From the NCBI GenBank assembly GCA_041676645.1, contig JBAYRO010000031.1, forward strand, positions 1 through 35,599: a stretch of 35,599 bases of DNA, written 5' to 3'. The translations under genes were made by a program, and so were the position numbers. Below are positions 14,273 through 22,461 of the stretch, in pieces. The notes beneath the pieces were generated by a model. The model was not told the origin of the DNA. It worked only from the letters and a program-made list of their open reading frames with translations, and ran no database searches. This DNA is from JAMLIN01 sp041676645. Lineage in GTDB: Bacteria; Pseudomonadota; Gammaproteobacteria; Burkholderiales; Burkholderiaceae_E. How positions within the stretch are numbered: position 1 is the stretch's first letter; every line of letters begins with the position of its first letter.

Positions 14273-16027
14273 ATGAGCGACGCCGACGACGAGTTCCAGG
14301 TCAGGCCGGGGCGGCCGCGTGACGGCGGCGTCAAGGGCGACCGGGCCAAGTCCTTTGTCGGCCAGGTGATGCAGGCGGCGAACAAGGGCGGGCGCGGCGC
14401 GCGCGGCTATGGGCCGCGCCGCAAAGGCGGCAGCGTCTCCCGCTTCGGGCGCGGCGCGGCGGCGGCTCCGCGTCGCACACGCCGGGCGTCTGATCGGCGC
14501 GTCGTCGTGAAGATGCGGATCGTCCAGCATCGCGGCCTCAAATTCCGGGCGGCGTCGCTCACCCGGCACGTCAGCTATCTCGAACGCGAAGGCGTCACCC
14601 GCGACGGCGCTCCGGGCCGGCTCTTCGACGCGGCAGGAGACCAGGCCGATGGCGATGCCTTCGCCGAACGCTGCAAGGATGACCGCCATCATTTCCGGTT
14701 CATCATTTCGCCGGAAGACGCGAGCGAGATGCAGGATCTGCGCGCCTTCACCCGCGAGTTGATGGCCGACGCGCAGCGCGACCTCGGCACCTCGCTCGAC
14801 TGGGTGGCGGTCGATCACTGGAATACCGACGATCCGCACATCCATGTGCTCGTGCGCGGCCGCGCGGACGACGGCGGCGATCTCGTCCTCAGCCGAAACT
14901 ATATCCGCGAGGGCTTTCGTCAGCGGGCCGAGGATCGCGTCACGCTCGAACTCGGTCCGCGCACCCAGCGCGAGATCCAGGCGGCGCTCGGCCGCGAGGT
15001 CGACGCCGACCGCTGGACCAGCCTCGACCGGAGCCTGCGCGACATCGCCGACCGCCACGCCGGCATCGTCGACCTTCGCCCGGAACCCGGCTGGGCCGGA
15101 TATGACAACAACCAGCTCCTGATCGGCCGTGCCCAGAAGCTCGAACGGCTCGGGCTGGCCGACTCGATCGGGCCGGGCGCCTGGACGCTGAAGCCCGGCA
15201 TCGAGGAGACGCTGCGCGATCTCGGCGTGCGAGGCGACATCATCAAGACGATGCACAAGGCGATGGCGCGCGATACGCCGATGCCGGACGCCACCCGCTT
15301 CGCGATCCATGCCGGGCCGCCCTCCGATCCGATCATCGGCCGTCTGGTCGACCGCGGCCTGCATGACGAGCTGAACGGCTCGGCCTATGCTGTGGTCGAC
15401 GGCATCGACGGACGGACCCATCATCTCAGGTTCGACGACATCGACATGACCGGCGACGCCCGGCCCGGCGCGATCGTCGAGCTGCGCTCGTGGGAAGATG
15501 CGAAGGGCCGGCAGCGGCTCTCGCTCGCCACGCGCTCGGACCTGCCACTCGGCCAGCAGATTACCGCCGACGGCGTGACCTGGCTCGATCGCAACCTGGT
15601 GGCGCGCGACCAGCCGGCGCTGGGCGGCGGCTTCGGGGCCGACGTCGCCGCGGCGATGGATGCGCGCAGCGATCACCTGGTGAAGGAGGGGCTTGCCGAG
15701 CGCCGGGGCCAGCGCGTGATCTTCGCGCGCGCATTGATCGAGACGCTGAAGGATCGCGAGATGATCGCCGCCAAGACCGAGATCGTCACCCGCACCGGCC
15801 TCGCGCCCTTGCCCTCGATCCCCGGAGAGCATGTCGCGGGCCTCTACCGCGAACGGGTCACGCTCGCCTCGGGCCGGTTCGCCATGATCGACAGCGGGTT
15901 CGGGTTCCAACTCGTGCCCTGGCGCCCGGCGCTCGAGCAGCATCTCGGCCAGCATGTCTCCGGCACGATCATGCCGGGCGGCGGGGTGGACTGGACCTTC
16001 GGGCGCCAGCGCGGACTCGGTCTGTAG
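14273..16027 (+). CDS. relaxase/mobilisation nuclease with DUF3363 (VirD2/TraI-like)
   Basis: A 584-residue protein with a very basic N-terminal 80 residues (RGARGYGPRRKGGSVSRFGRG, PRRTRRASDRR). The HUH nuclease core contains TRHVSYLEREGVTRDG, HHFRFIISPEDA and the metal motif VDHWNTDDPHIHVLVRG, with histidines 182, 189 and 191. Tyrosine 210 in LSRNYIREGFRQRAEDRVTLELGPRT follows, although a tyrosine nearer the start (such as Y102) may be the nucleophile. The C-terminal half is the DUF3363 region common to these relaxases. The enzyme should nick oriT, stay covalently attached to the 5' end and be recruited by TraG. Confidence 0.93.
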   Translation: MSDADDEFQVRPGRPRDGGVKGDRAKSFVGQVMQAANKGGRGARGYGPRRKGGSVSRFGRGAAAAPRRTRRASDRRVVVKMRIVQHRGLKFRAASLTRHVSYLEREGVTRDGAPGRLFDAAGDQADGDAFAERCKDDRHHFRFIISPEDASEMQDLRAFTRELMADAQRDLGTSLDWVAVDHWNTDDPHIHVLVRGRADDGGDLVLSRNYIREGFRQRAEDRVTLELGPRTQREIQAALGREVDADRWTSLDRSLRDIADRHAGIVDLRPEPGWAGYDNNQLLIGRAQKLERLGLADSIGPGAWTLKPGIEETLRDLGVRGDIIKTMHKAMARDTPMPDATRFAIHAGPPSDPIIGRLVDRGLHDELNGSAYAVVDGIDGRTHHLRFDDIDMTGDARPGAIVELRSWEDAKGRQRLSLATRSDLPLGQQITADGVTWLDRNLVARDQPALGGGFGADVAAAMDARSDHLVKEGLAERRGQRVIFARALIETLKDREMIAAKTEIVTRTGLAPLPSIPGEHVAGLYRERVTLASGRFAMIDSGFGFQLVPWRPALEQHLGQHVSGTIMPGGGVDWTFGRQRGLGL

Positions 16028-16124
16028 CGATGGCACGGACTGTCCGGGCCTTCTCGCCTTCGGTTTCTGCCTCGACGGGAGGCCGAAGGGTTGAAGCACG
16101 CCCCGAAAAGCCATTTCATAAAGA

Positions 16125-16168
16125 GTTTAACGATTTTTCGTTGAAATCGTCATTAAACCTCGTATCTA
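16125..16168 (+). promoter_or_regulatory. AT-rich promoter region of the ATPase/RloB pair
   Basis: GTTTAACGATTT (16125-16136) and AAATCG-TCA-TTAAAC (16144-16158) form an interrupted inverted repeat. Within it TTGAAA (16141-16146) and TATCTA (16163-16168), 16 bases apart, form a possible promoter 20 bases before the start codon. The AT-richness contrasts with the neighbouring genes and suggests the pair has its own promoter. An upstream CCTTCGG/CCGAAGG hairpin (16057-16089) may close the relaxase transcript. Confidence 0.5.
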
Positions 16169-16188
16169 CGGATCGAGGAGCCCAGCCG

Positions 16189-17403
16189 ATGCTATACAGC
16201 CTGGACATTGAGAACTTCTATTCCATCCGCGAGCGGCAGGTGATCGACTTGCGCGCGGCGGGGAACGCGCCCGACACGCCGGAGCGGCTCGCGCCGATCT
16301 GGGCCGGCGCCAAGGAGCGCGCGCCCAAGGTGGTCGCCATCTTCGGTCCCAACGCTTCGGGCAAGTCGACCGTGTTACGCGCGCTGTCCTTCGTCGCCTG
16401 GTTCGTGCGCGACAGCTTCAGCATCGCGCCCGGCGCGCGCCTTCCTTACGAACGCTTCAACGATGCCGAATCCCAGGCGGCGCCGACGCGGCTGTCCGTG
16501 TCGCTGGCCGGACTCGCCGATCCCGAGAGCGATGATCCCGGCGGTCCGCAATGCCGCTACACCTATGAGGTGACACTGGGCGGCACGGCAGGGCAGGCGC
16601 AGGAAGTGCTGGCCGAAGCAATGCACTATTGGCCGCCGGAGACAGGGCGCAAGGTTCGCCTGTTCGAGCGCGACCGGCACGGCAAGGTGATGGCGGCGAG
16701 TGCCTTCGGGCTGTCGGGCTACCGGCAGGCGCTGGAGAAGGTGCTGCGGCCGAACGCCAGCGTCATCTCGACGCTCGCCCAGCTCAAACATCCCTTCGCC
16801 ACCTCCATCTGGCAGGCAGCCTCGCTCGTCATCTCCAACATCCTGATCGAAAAGCAGGACGGGCTGGAGGATCAGATGGTGCGCCACTATGCGAGCAATC
16901 CCGCGCTGGTCGAGGCACTCAATCGGGAGATCGAGCGCATCGACCTCGGCATCAAGGCGATGCGGCTCGAATCCGGCCCCAACGGGCCGATCGCGCTGTT
17001 CGCCCACGAAGGCCATGACGGGCCGATGCCGCTCGTGCTGGAAAGCCACGGCACGCGGATGTTCCTGCGGATCTACCCGATCATTCTCCAGGCGCTCGAA
17101 ACCGGCGGCCTCGCTGTCATCGACGAACTGGACACCGCCATTCACCCGCTGGTGCTGCCCGAGATCCTGCGCTGGTTCCACGACCCCGAGCGCAATCCGC
17201 ACGACGCCCAGCTCTGGATGACCTGCCACAACGCCTCCCTTCTCGAAGAACTCATCAAGGAGGAAGTGCTGTTCTGCACCAAGGACCGGCGCGGCCGCAC
17301 GGAGGTCTATACGCTGCGTGACATCCAGTCCGTCCGGCGGGACGACAATTATTATCGCAAATATCTGAGCGGCACCTACGGCGCCGTTCCCCAGATCGGA
17401 TGA
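16189..17403 (+). CDS. AAA_15/AAA_21-type ATPase of a two-gene defence module (RloA/AbiLi-like)
   Basis: A 404-residue protein; ATG 16189 follows GAGGAG by eight bases. The start MLYSLDIENFYSIRERQVIDL is the family N-terminus (IxNFxSI). Walker A is GPNASGKST at residues 53-61. The C-terminal half has LESHGTRMFLRIYPIIL (ABC-signature-like, near 285), Walker B LAVIDELDTAIHPL (about 307-320) and TCHNASLLEE (near 345), an H-loop-like position. This is the overcoming-lysogenisation/RecF-like ATPase class (COG1106) that pairs with effectors in AbiL, RloAB, PARIS and related systems. It overlaps the RloB gene by ATGA, implying a complex. A defence role is inferred from this pairing and the cargo position; no host factor or trigger is known. 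Confidence 0.88.
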   Translation: MLYSLDIENFYSIRERQVIDLRAAGNAPDTPERLAPIWAGAKERAPKVVAIFGPNASGKSTVLRALSFVAWFVRDSFSIAPGARLPYERFNDAESQAAPTRLSVSLAGLADPESDDPGGPQCRYTYEVTLGGTAGQAQEVLAEAMHYWPPETGRKVRLFERDRHGKVMAASAFGLSGYRQALEKVLRPNASVISTLAQLKHPFATSIWQAASLVISNILIEKQDGLEDQMVRHYASNPALVEALNREIERIDLGIKAMRLESGPNGPIALFAHEGHDGPMPLVLESHGTRMFLRIYPIILQALETGGLAVIDELDTAIHPLVLPEILRWFHDPERNPHDAQLWMTCHNASLLEELIKEEVLFCTKDRRGRTEVYTLRDIQSVRRDDNYYRKYLSGTYGAVPQIG

Positions 17404-17972
17404 GTCGCCCCCCGCGCCGCCGTATCCCGCAGCGTCGGCGATTGTTCGTCGGATGCGAGGGCGAGAGCGAGCGTAGCTATGGCGCTTTCCTCACCCGACT
17501 GATCGAGGAAGGGGAGCTTGCCGTCCATCTCGATACCGTGGTGCTGCAACCCGGCGGCGGCGATCCCTGTGCCATCGTCGAGTTGGCGGTCCAGCGCATC
17601 GCGCAGAAGCAGAAAAACCGGGGCGAGCCCTATGACCGAAAGATCGTGCTGCTCGATGCCGATCGCCTTGGCGCCGTGCCGGACCGCGATCAGCGCCTGC
17701 TCCAGATCAGTCGGCGCGAGGATCTTCATCTCGTCTGGCAACGTCCCTGCCACGAGGCGATGCTGCTGCGCCATATCGACGGCTGCGCCCAACTTGCCCC
17801 ACCGGATTCGACCGCTGCCGTTCGGGAATTGCGGCGGCGGTGGGACGACTATCGCAAAGGCATGTCCGCCGCGCGCCTCGCCGAACGCCTCGACCTTGAC
17901 GCCGTCGCGCGGGCAGCCGCGGTCGAGAATGACCTAGCTGTCTTTCTCGCCGAGATCGGCCTGGTCCCCTGA
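17400..17972 (+). CDS. RloB-like protein with Toprim-type acidic residues (AbiLii-like effector)
   Basis: A 190-residue protein starting in the ATGA overlap with the ATPase. It has a basic leader (RPPRRRIPQRRR), then LFVGCEGESERSYGAFLTRL with glutamates 20, 22 and 24, and KIVLLDADRLG with aspartates 86 and 88. Together these give the glutamate and DxD positions of a Toprim-like nuclease centre. LVWQRPCHEAMLLRHIDG (about 110-127) matches the conserved NPC-x-E-x-x-LL element of RloB proteins in a variant form. Such proteins act as the toxic nuclease partner of the ATPase in abortive-infection modules; the target could be tRNA or DNA and cannot be told from sequence. The cysteine and glutamate of the variant motif appear intact. 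Confidence 0.82.
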   Translation: MSRPPRRRIPQRRRLFVGCEGESERSYGAFLTRLIEEGELAVHLDTVVLQPGGGDPCAIVELAVQRIAQKQKNRGEPYDRKIVLLDADRLGAVPDRDQRLLQISRREDLHLVWQRPCHEAMLLRHIDGCAQLAPPDSTAAVRELRRRWDDYRKGMSAARLAERLDLDAVARAAAVENDLAVFLAEIGLVP

Positions 17973-18198
17973 CGTGAGTCCGGCTTCGTGACGCGCGGAC
18001 TTACGATGGTCAATCCGCTGGCCGATGAGCCTCATCCCAAGTTCGCCCAGTTACTCATCGCTTCGGGATGAATAGAGCCTACGCTGCCGTTTCTATTTGC
18101 GCGACGTCTTTTCTATTCCTTCGATAGCGTTCTCTAACCCATTGTAATAGCGTAATTTCGATCCCGACTTTCCGGTTATTTACCGGAAAGGAACGGAC
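17973..18198. promoter_or_regulatory. AT-rich gap before traG with hairpin over the ribosome site
   Basis: TCATCCCAAG (18032-18041) pairs, with one bulge, with CTTCGGGATGA (18061-18071) after the RloB gene. CTTTCCGGT-TATTT-ACCGGAAAG (18168-18190) is a perfect 9-bp hairpin whose 3' arm overlaps the AAAGGAA ribosome site of traG. TAGCGT recurs at about 18125 and 18149. The promoter of the long transfer operon is probably here but cannot be fixed. A protein or RNA switch acting on the hairpin is an inference. Confidence 0.5.
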
Positions 18199-20223
18199 GT
18201 GTCCGCGACGAAGATCCTTTGGGGTCAGATCCTCGCCGTCTTCTCCATCGCGCTCTGCTCGGTCTGGAGCGCGACCCAATGGACGGCCTCCGCGCTCGCC
18301 TATCAGCCCCAGCTCGGCGCGCCCTGGTTCACGGTCTTCGACTGGCCGGTCTATCCGCCGCCCGCCTTCTTCTGGTGGTGGTTCTCCTTCGACGCATACG
18401 CGCCGGGCATCTTCCTGCACGGCGCCTACATCGCCGTCTCAGGGGGCTTCCTCTCGATCGCCGTCGCCATCGGCATGTCGGTGTGGCGCGCCCGCGAACT
18501 GAAGAATGCCGAAACCTACGGTTCGGCCCGCTGGGCGACCGATAAGGAAGCCCGCGGCGCCGGGCTGCTCGGCGAGGACGGAGTTATCCTCGGCAAGCTA
18601 GGCGACGCCTATCTGCGCCACAACGGCCCCGAGCATATCCTGTGTTTCGCGCCGACCCGCTCGGGCAAGGGCGTCGGCCTCGTGGTGCCTAGCCTCCTGA
18701 CCTGGCCGGGATCGGCGATCGTCCACGACATCAAGGGCGAGAATTGGGAATTGACTGCGGGCTTCCGCAGCCGGTTCGGCAAGGTGCTGCTGTTCGATCC
18801 GACCAACGCGGCCAGCGCCGCCTATAATCCGTTGCTCGAAGTCCGCCGCGGCGAATGGGAAGTGCGCGACGTTCAAAATGTGGCGGACATCGTCGTCGAT
18901 CCCGACGGCACGCTCGAGAAGCGCAATCATTGGGAAAAAACGAGCCACAGCCTCTTGGTCGGCGCGATCCTCCATGTCCTTTACGCCGAACCCGACAAGA
19001 CCCTGGCCGGCGTCGCCAACTTCCTGTCCGATCCAAGCCGCCCGATCGAAACCACGCTGCGCGCGATGATGCTGACCCCGCATCTGGGTGAGGCCGGCGT
19101 CCATCCCGTCGTCGCCTCAGCCGCGCGCGAGCTGCTCAACAAGAGCGAGAACGAGCGATCGGGTGTGCTCTCCACCGCGATGAGTTTCCTCGGCCTCTAC
19201 CGTGATCCCGTCGTCGCGACCGTCACGCGGCAATGCGATTGGCGGATCGCCGACCTAGTCGATGGGCCGCATCCGGTGTCGCTCTATCTCGTCGTGCCGC
19301 CGTCCGACATCAATCGGACGAAACCCCTGGTCCGGCTCATCCTCAACCAGATCGGGCGTAGGCTGACAGAGTCGCTCGCGGGCACTCCCAAGCGGCAGCG
19401 GTTGCTCTTGCTTCTCGATGAATTTCCCGCGTTGGGCCGCCTCGATTTTTTCGAGAGCGCGCTCGCCTTCATGGCCGGATACGGGATGAAGTCCTTTCTG
19501 ATCGCCCAGAGCCTCAATCAGATCGAGAAGGCGTATGGCGCCAATCACTCCATTCTCGATAACTGCCATGTGCGCGTGTCGTTCGCGACCAACGACGAGC
19601 GCACCGCCAAGCGCGTCTCCGATGCGCTCGGCACCGCGACCGAAATGCGGGCGATGAAGAATTACGCCGGCCACAGGCTCTCGCCCTGGCTCGGACATCT
19701 GATGGTGTCCCGCTCGGAAACCGCGCGCCAGCTCCTCACCCCCGGCGAGATCATGCAACTGCCGCCCGACGAGGAGATCGTCATGGCCGCAGGGACGCCG
19801 CCGGTGCGCGCGAAGAAGGCGCAATATTTCACCGACCCGCGCCTGACCCGGCGCGTGCTGCCCGCACCCAAGCCGTCGGCCATCCGATTTCCACCGCGCC
19901 CCGACGACTGGACGCGGCTGAAGCGCCCGCCGTCGCCGCCGCCCGAAGCCGCGGCGCCGTCCCCGACGCCGCCTTCGCCCAGGCCCGCACCGGCAGGGGC
20001 CAGCGCCGCCAAGCCTGCCGAGACGGATGCCGCCAACGCCAATATCCGCCGCGAGCCCGGCTTGCCCGACCATGAGGAAGTGGTCCGCGAGAAGCCGGCG
20101 CCGGTCCAGGAGTTCGCGTTCGACGAGGCCGACAATGCCGACGAGGATGCCGCCGCGCAGCGGCGGATGCACCGCGCCGCGCGCATCGCCAGCCTCGATC
20201 CCGACGATGGCATCCCGCTCTGA
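18199..20223 (+). CDS. traG: type IV coupling protein TraG (VirD4 family)
   Basis: A 674-residue inner-membrane ATPase with a GTG start. Membrane segments lie at about residues 8-28 and 72-94, with a periplasmic loop rich in aromatic residues between them. Walker A is APTRSGKGVG (151-160) and Walker B is RLLLLLDEFPALG (about 399-411); SFLIAQSLNQIEKAYG and the C-terminal all-purpose VirD4 features follow. The last 120 residues are proline-rich and acidic, likely unstructured and specific to this element group. TraG brings the relaxase-DNA complex to the Trb channel. It is followed by the CopG-like gene after 16 bases. Confidence 0.96.
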   Translation: MSATKILWGQILAVFSIALCSVWSATQWTASALAYQPQLGAPWFTVFDWPVYPPPAFFWWWFSFDAYAPGIFLHGAYIAVSGGFLSIAVAIGMSVWRARELKNAETYGSARWATDKEARGAGLLGEDGVILGKLGDAYLRHNGPEHILCFAPTRSGKGVGLVVPSLLTWPGSAIVHDIKGENWELTAGFRSRFGKVLLFDPTNAASAAYNPLLEVRRGEWEVRDVQNVADIVVDPDGTLEKRNHWEKTSHSLLVGAILHVLYAEPDKTLAGVANFLSDPSRPIETTLRAMMLTPHLGEAGVHPVVASAARELLNKSENERSGVLSTAMSFLGLYRDPVVATVTRQCDWRIADLVDGPHPVSLYLVVPPSDINRTKPLVRLILNQIGRRLTESLAGTPKRQRLLLLLDEFPALGRLDFFESALAFMAGYGMKSFLIAQSLNQIEKAYGANHSILDNCHVRVSFATNDERTAKRVSDALGTATEMRAMKNYAGHRLSPWLGHLMVSRSETARQLLTPGEIMQLPPDEEIVMAAGTPPVRAKKAQYFTDPRLTRRVLPAPKPSAIRFPPRPDDWTRLKRPPSPPPEAAAPSPTPPSPRPAPAGASAAKPAETDAANANIRREPGLPDHEEVVREKPAPVQEFAFDEADNADEDAAAQRRMHRAARIASLDPDDGIPL

Positions 20224-20239
20224 CAAGGAGACTCGATCC

Positions 20240-20674
20240 ATGCGCGTCAAACGCACCTTCCGCCTGCCGCCCGATCTCGCCGACCGACTCACCGACTATG
20301 CGACGCGCAAGCGGCTGCCGCAGACGCAGATCCTCGAAGCCGCCTTGCAGTCCTTCCTTTCGCCCGACGGCCCGGATCGTCTGGAGGCCGCGCTGTCCCG
20401 CCGCCTCGATCGCCTGTCGCGCCAGATGGACCGGCTCGAACAGCACACCGGCATCTCGAACGAGGCGGTGGCGCTGTTCGTGCGCTTCTGGCTGACCACC
20501 ACGCCGCCCTTGCCCGATACCGCGCTCGCCGCCGCCCAGGCCAGCGGCCGCGAACGCTACAAAGGGTTCATCGAGGCGCTGGGCCGGCGCATTGACACCG
20601 GCGCGAGTCTGTTGCGTGAAATATCGCAAGATGTCCGCAGCGATGCCCCGGAGACGACTTCCGGCTTCGAGTAG
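20240..20674 (+). CDS. ribbon-helix-helix (CopG-like) protein of the transfer operon
   Basis: A 144-residue protein; AAGGAGA about eight bases before ATG 20240. Residues 1-42 (MRVKRTFRLPPDLADRLTDY, LPQTQILEAALQSFL) form a strand-helix-helix DNA-binding domain. A helical segment with coiled-coil tendency (RRLDRLSRQMDRLEQHTGISNEAVALFVRFWLT) follows. Members of this family lie between traG and trbB in many alphaproteobacterial elements and may regulate the transfer operon or act as a relaxosome accessory protein. No experimental role is known to me. Confidence 0.85.
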   Translation: MRVKRTFRLPPDLADRLTDYATRKRLPQTQILEAALQSFLSPDGPDRLEAALSRRLDRLSRQMDRLEQHTGISNEAVALFVRFWLTTTPPLPDTALAAAQASGRERYKGFIEALGRRIDTGASLLREISQDVRSDAPETTSGFE

Positions 20675-20817
20675 TCTTTCCGAATTACGCCAAGATTTCT
20701 TTTCCTTCGACCATCTACGATCGCCGATTTTTATTGTTGAAGTAGCGGATTTTTCGTCTCTTTTACTTGTCCCCGATCGCCGCACCCGTGTTGCGGCGCG
20801 CCTTCAGGGGACAGACC
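20675..20817. other. AT-rich gap upstream of trbB
   Basis: This 143-base gap interrupts an otherwise tightly packed operon and is visibly T-rich, with repeated GATTTTT runs (near 20726 and 20747). It may contain a second promoter for trbB onwards, but no -35/-10 pair with good spacing stands out. Confidence 0.4.
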
Positions 20818-21843
20818 TTGGCCGCATACAGCCTCAGATCGGAAAGCGCGACGCGCGGCGCGCGAATGCTGCGAACGGCGCTTGGGGCCTCGATCGCCGC
20901 CTGGCTCGCCGACCCCAAGACCGTCGAGGTGATGCTCAACCCGGACGGACGGCTATGGATCGACCGTCTCGGCGAAGGGCTGTCCGATACCGGCGACCGG
21001 CTCTCTCCGGCGGACGGCGAGCGGATCATCCGTCTCGTCGCGCACCATGTCGGCGCGGAGGTCCATGCCGGCGCCCCGCGCGTCTCGGCCGAACTGCCGG
21101 AAAGCGGGGAGCGGTTCGAGGGGCTGCTGCCGCCCGTCGTCGTCGCGCCGGCCTTCGCGATCCGCAAGCCCGCGGTCGCAGTCTTCACCCTCGACGACTA
21201 TGCCGCCGACGGCATCATGTCGCGCTTGCAGGCCGCCGCGTTGCGGAAGGCCGTCGCCGACAAGGCCAATATCCTCGTCGCCGGTGGCACCGGCACCGGC
21301 AAGACGACGCTCACTAACGCGCTTCTGGCGGAGATCGCCCAGACCGACGATCGCGTGGTGCTGATCGAGGACACGCGCGAGCTGCAATGTCGCGCGCCGA
21401 ACCTGGTCGCGATGCGGACCAAGGACGGGGTCGCCAGCCTTTCGGACCTCGTTCGCTCCTCGCTGCGCCTGCGGCCCGACCGCATCCCGATCGGCGAGGT
21501 GCGCGGCGCCGAGGCGCTCGATCTCCTGAAAGCCTGGGGCACCGGCCATCCGGGCGGCGTCGGCACGATCCACGCCGGCAGCGCCTTAGGCGCGCTGCGG
21601 CGCATGGAGCAGCTCATCCAGGAAGCGGTCGTGACGGTGCCGCGCGCGCTGATCGCCGAAACCATCGACCTCATTGCCGTCCTCGTCCGCGACGGCGCCG
21701 GCCGGCGCCTCGCCGAGCTGGCCCGCGTCGATGGCCTCGATGCCGCCGGCGAATACGCGCTGACCCGCCTGTCGGCCCCGGTCGCGCCCGTCTCCGGGTC
21801 CGCGCCTTTCCCGATCCCCCCAGCAGCAGGAGAACTCGCATGA
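20818..21843 (+). CDS. trbB: conjugal transfer ATPase TrbB (VirB11 family)
   Basis: About 341 residues from TTG 20818, chosen because AGGGGA (20806-20811) lies six bases ahead and the resulting N-terminus fits the family (SLRSESATRGARMLRTALG). An in-frame TTG at 20767 lacks a ribosome site. Walker A is GGTGTGKTT (about 156-164). RVVLIEDTRELQC is the Asp box, LRPDRIPIGEVRGAEALDLLKAWGTGHPGG contains Walker B, and GTIHAGSA is the His box. This hexameric ATPase powers pilus assembly and DNA transfer. Its stop overlaps the trbC start (ATGA). Confidence 0.94.
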   Translation: MAAYSLRSESATRGARMLRTALGASIAAWLADPKTVEVMLNPDGRLWIDRLGEGLSDTGDRLSPADGERIIRLVAHHVGAEVHAGAPRVSAELPESGERFEGLLPPVVVAPAFAIRKPAVAVFTLDDYAADGIMSRLQAAALRKAVADKANILVAGGTGTGKTTLTNALLAEIAQTDDRVVLIEDTRELQCRAPNLVAMRTKDGVASLSDLVRSSLRLRPDRIPIGEVRGAEALDLLKAWGTGHPGGVGTIHAGSALGALRRMEQLIQEAVVTVPRALIAETIDLIAVLVRDGAGRRLAELARVDGLDAAGEYALTRLSAPVAPVSGSAPFPIPPAAGELA

Positions 21844-22175
21844 TCGCCGCACTGTCCCACCGTGTCCGCAGCAAGGCGAACACGCTCATTCTCAGTCTCG
21901 CCGTCGCGCTCGCCATGTCCACCACCGCGCGCGCCTCCGGCTCCTCGATGCCGTGGGAAGCGCCGCTCCAGTCGATCCTGGAGTCGATCGAAGGCCCGGT
22001 CGCCAAGATCGTCGCCGTCATCATTATCATTGTGACGGGCCTCACCCTCGCTTTCGGCGATACGAACGGAGGGTTCAGGCGGTTGATCCAGATTGTCTTC
22101 GGGCTTTCGATTGCTTTCGCCGCCAGCTCCTTTTTCCTGACCTTCTTCAGCTTCGGCGGCGGAGCCGTCGTCTGA
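21840..22175 (+). CDS. trbC: conjugative pilin precursor TrbC
   Basis: A 111-residue VirB2-type pilin precursor starting in the ATGA overlap with trbB. A leader with hydrophobic core (NTLILSLAVALAMSTTARA, cleavage near residue 32) is followed by two membrane helices: IVAVIIIIVTGLTLAFG and LIQIVFGLSIAFAASSFFLTFF, separated by the short basic loop DTNGGFRR. It should be inserted in the inner membrane, cut by TraF (12397) and assembled as the pilus subunit. trbD starts on the last base of its stop codon. Confidence 0.93.
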   Translation: MIAALSHRVRSKANTLILSLAVALAMSTTARASGSSMPWEAPLQSILESIEGPVAKIVAVIIIIVTGLTLAFGDTNGGFRRLIQIVFGLSIAFAASSFFLTFFSFGGGAVV

Positions 22176-22447
22176 TGCCGGGCGGAGGCAACGAGGTCGC
22201 GGGCTTCTATGCCCCGGTCCACCGGGCGCTGACCGAGCCGATCCTGCTCGGCGGCGCCCCGCGGACCCTTGCCATCGCCAACGGCACATTGGCGGCGGCG
22301 ATCGGCCTCGGCCTCCAGCTCTGGATCGCCGGCTGTGTCTTCTGGCTGGTCGGCCATCTCGCCGCCGTCTGGGCGGCGCGGTGCGACGCGCAGTTCGCCG
22401 ACGTCGCCCGCCGCCATCTCCGCTACCCTGCGTTTCTGCGCGCGTGA
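22175..22447 (+). CDS. trbD: conjugal transfer protein TrbD (VirB3-like)
   Basis: A 90-residue inner-membrane protein, start by TGATG overlap with trbC. The VirB3-like segment has the family motif VHRALTEPILLGGAPRTLAIANG. One long hydrophobic hairpin (LAAAIGLGLQLWIAGCVFWLVGHLAAVWAA) follows, and the end is basic and cytoplasmic (RCDAQFADVARRHLRYPAFLRA). It works with TrbE at the channel base. Confidence 0.93.
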   Translation: MPGGGNEVAGFYAPVHRALTEPILLGGAPRTLAIANGTLAAAIGLGLQLWIAGCVFWLVGHLAAVWAARCDAQFADVARRHLRYPAFLRA

Positions 22448-22461
22448 CGAGGCCCGCCGCC

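Noticed and set aside
14016..14276. 86-codon frame overlapping the lytic transglycosylase stop by ATGA
   Set aside because: It has a low-complexity arginine/glycine-rich start, no recognised motif, and covers the repeat-rich candidate oriT. The overlap alone is not enough to call a gene.
14054..16114. 686-codon minus-strand frame opposite the relaxase gene
   Set aside because: It is an antisense shadow of the relaxase reading frame, caused by high GC at third codon positions. The plus strand has clear HUH nuclease motifs.
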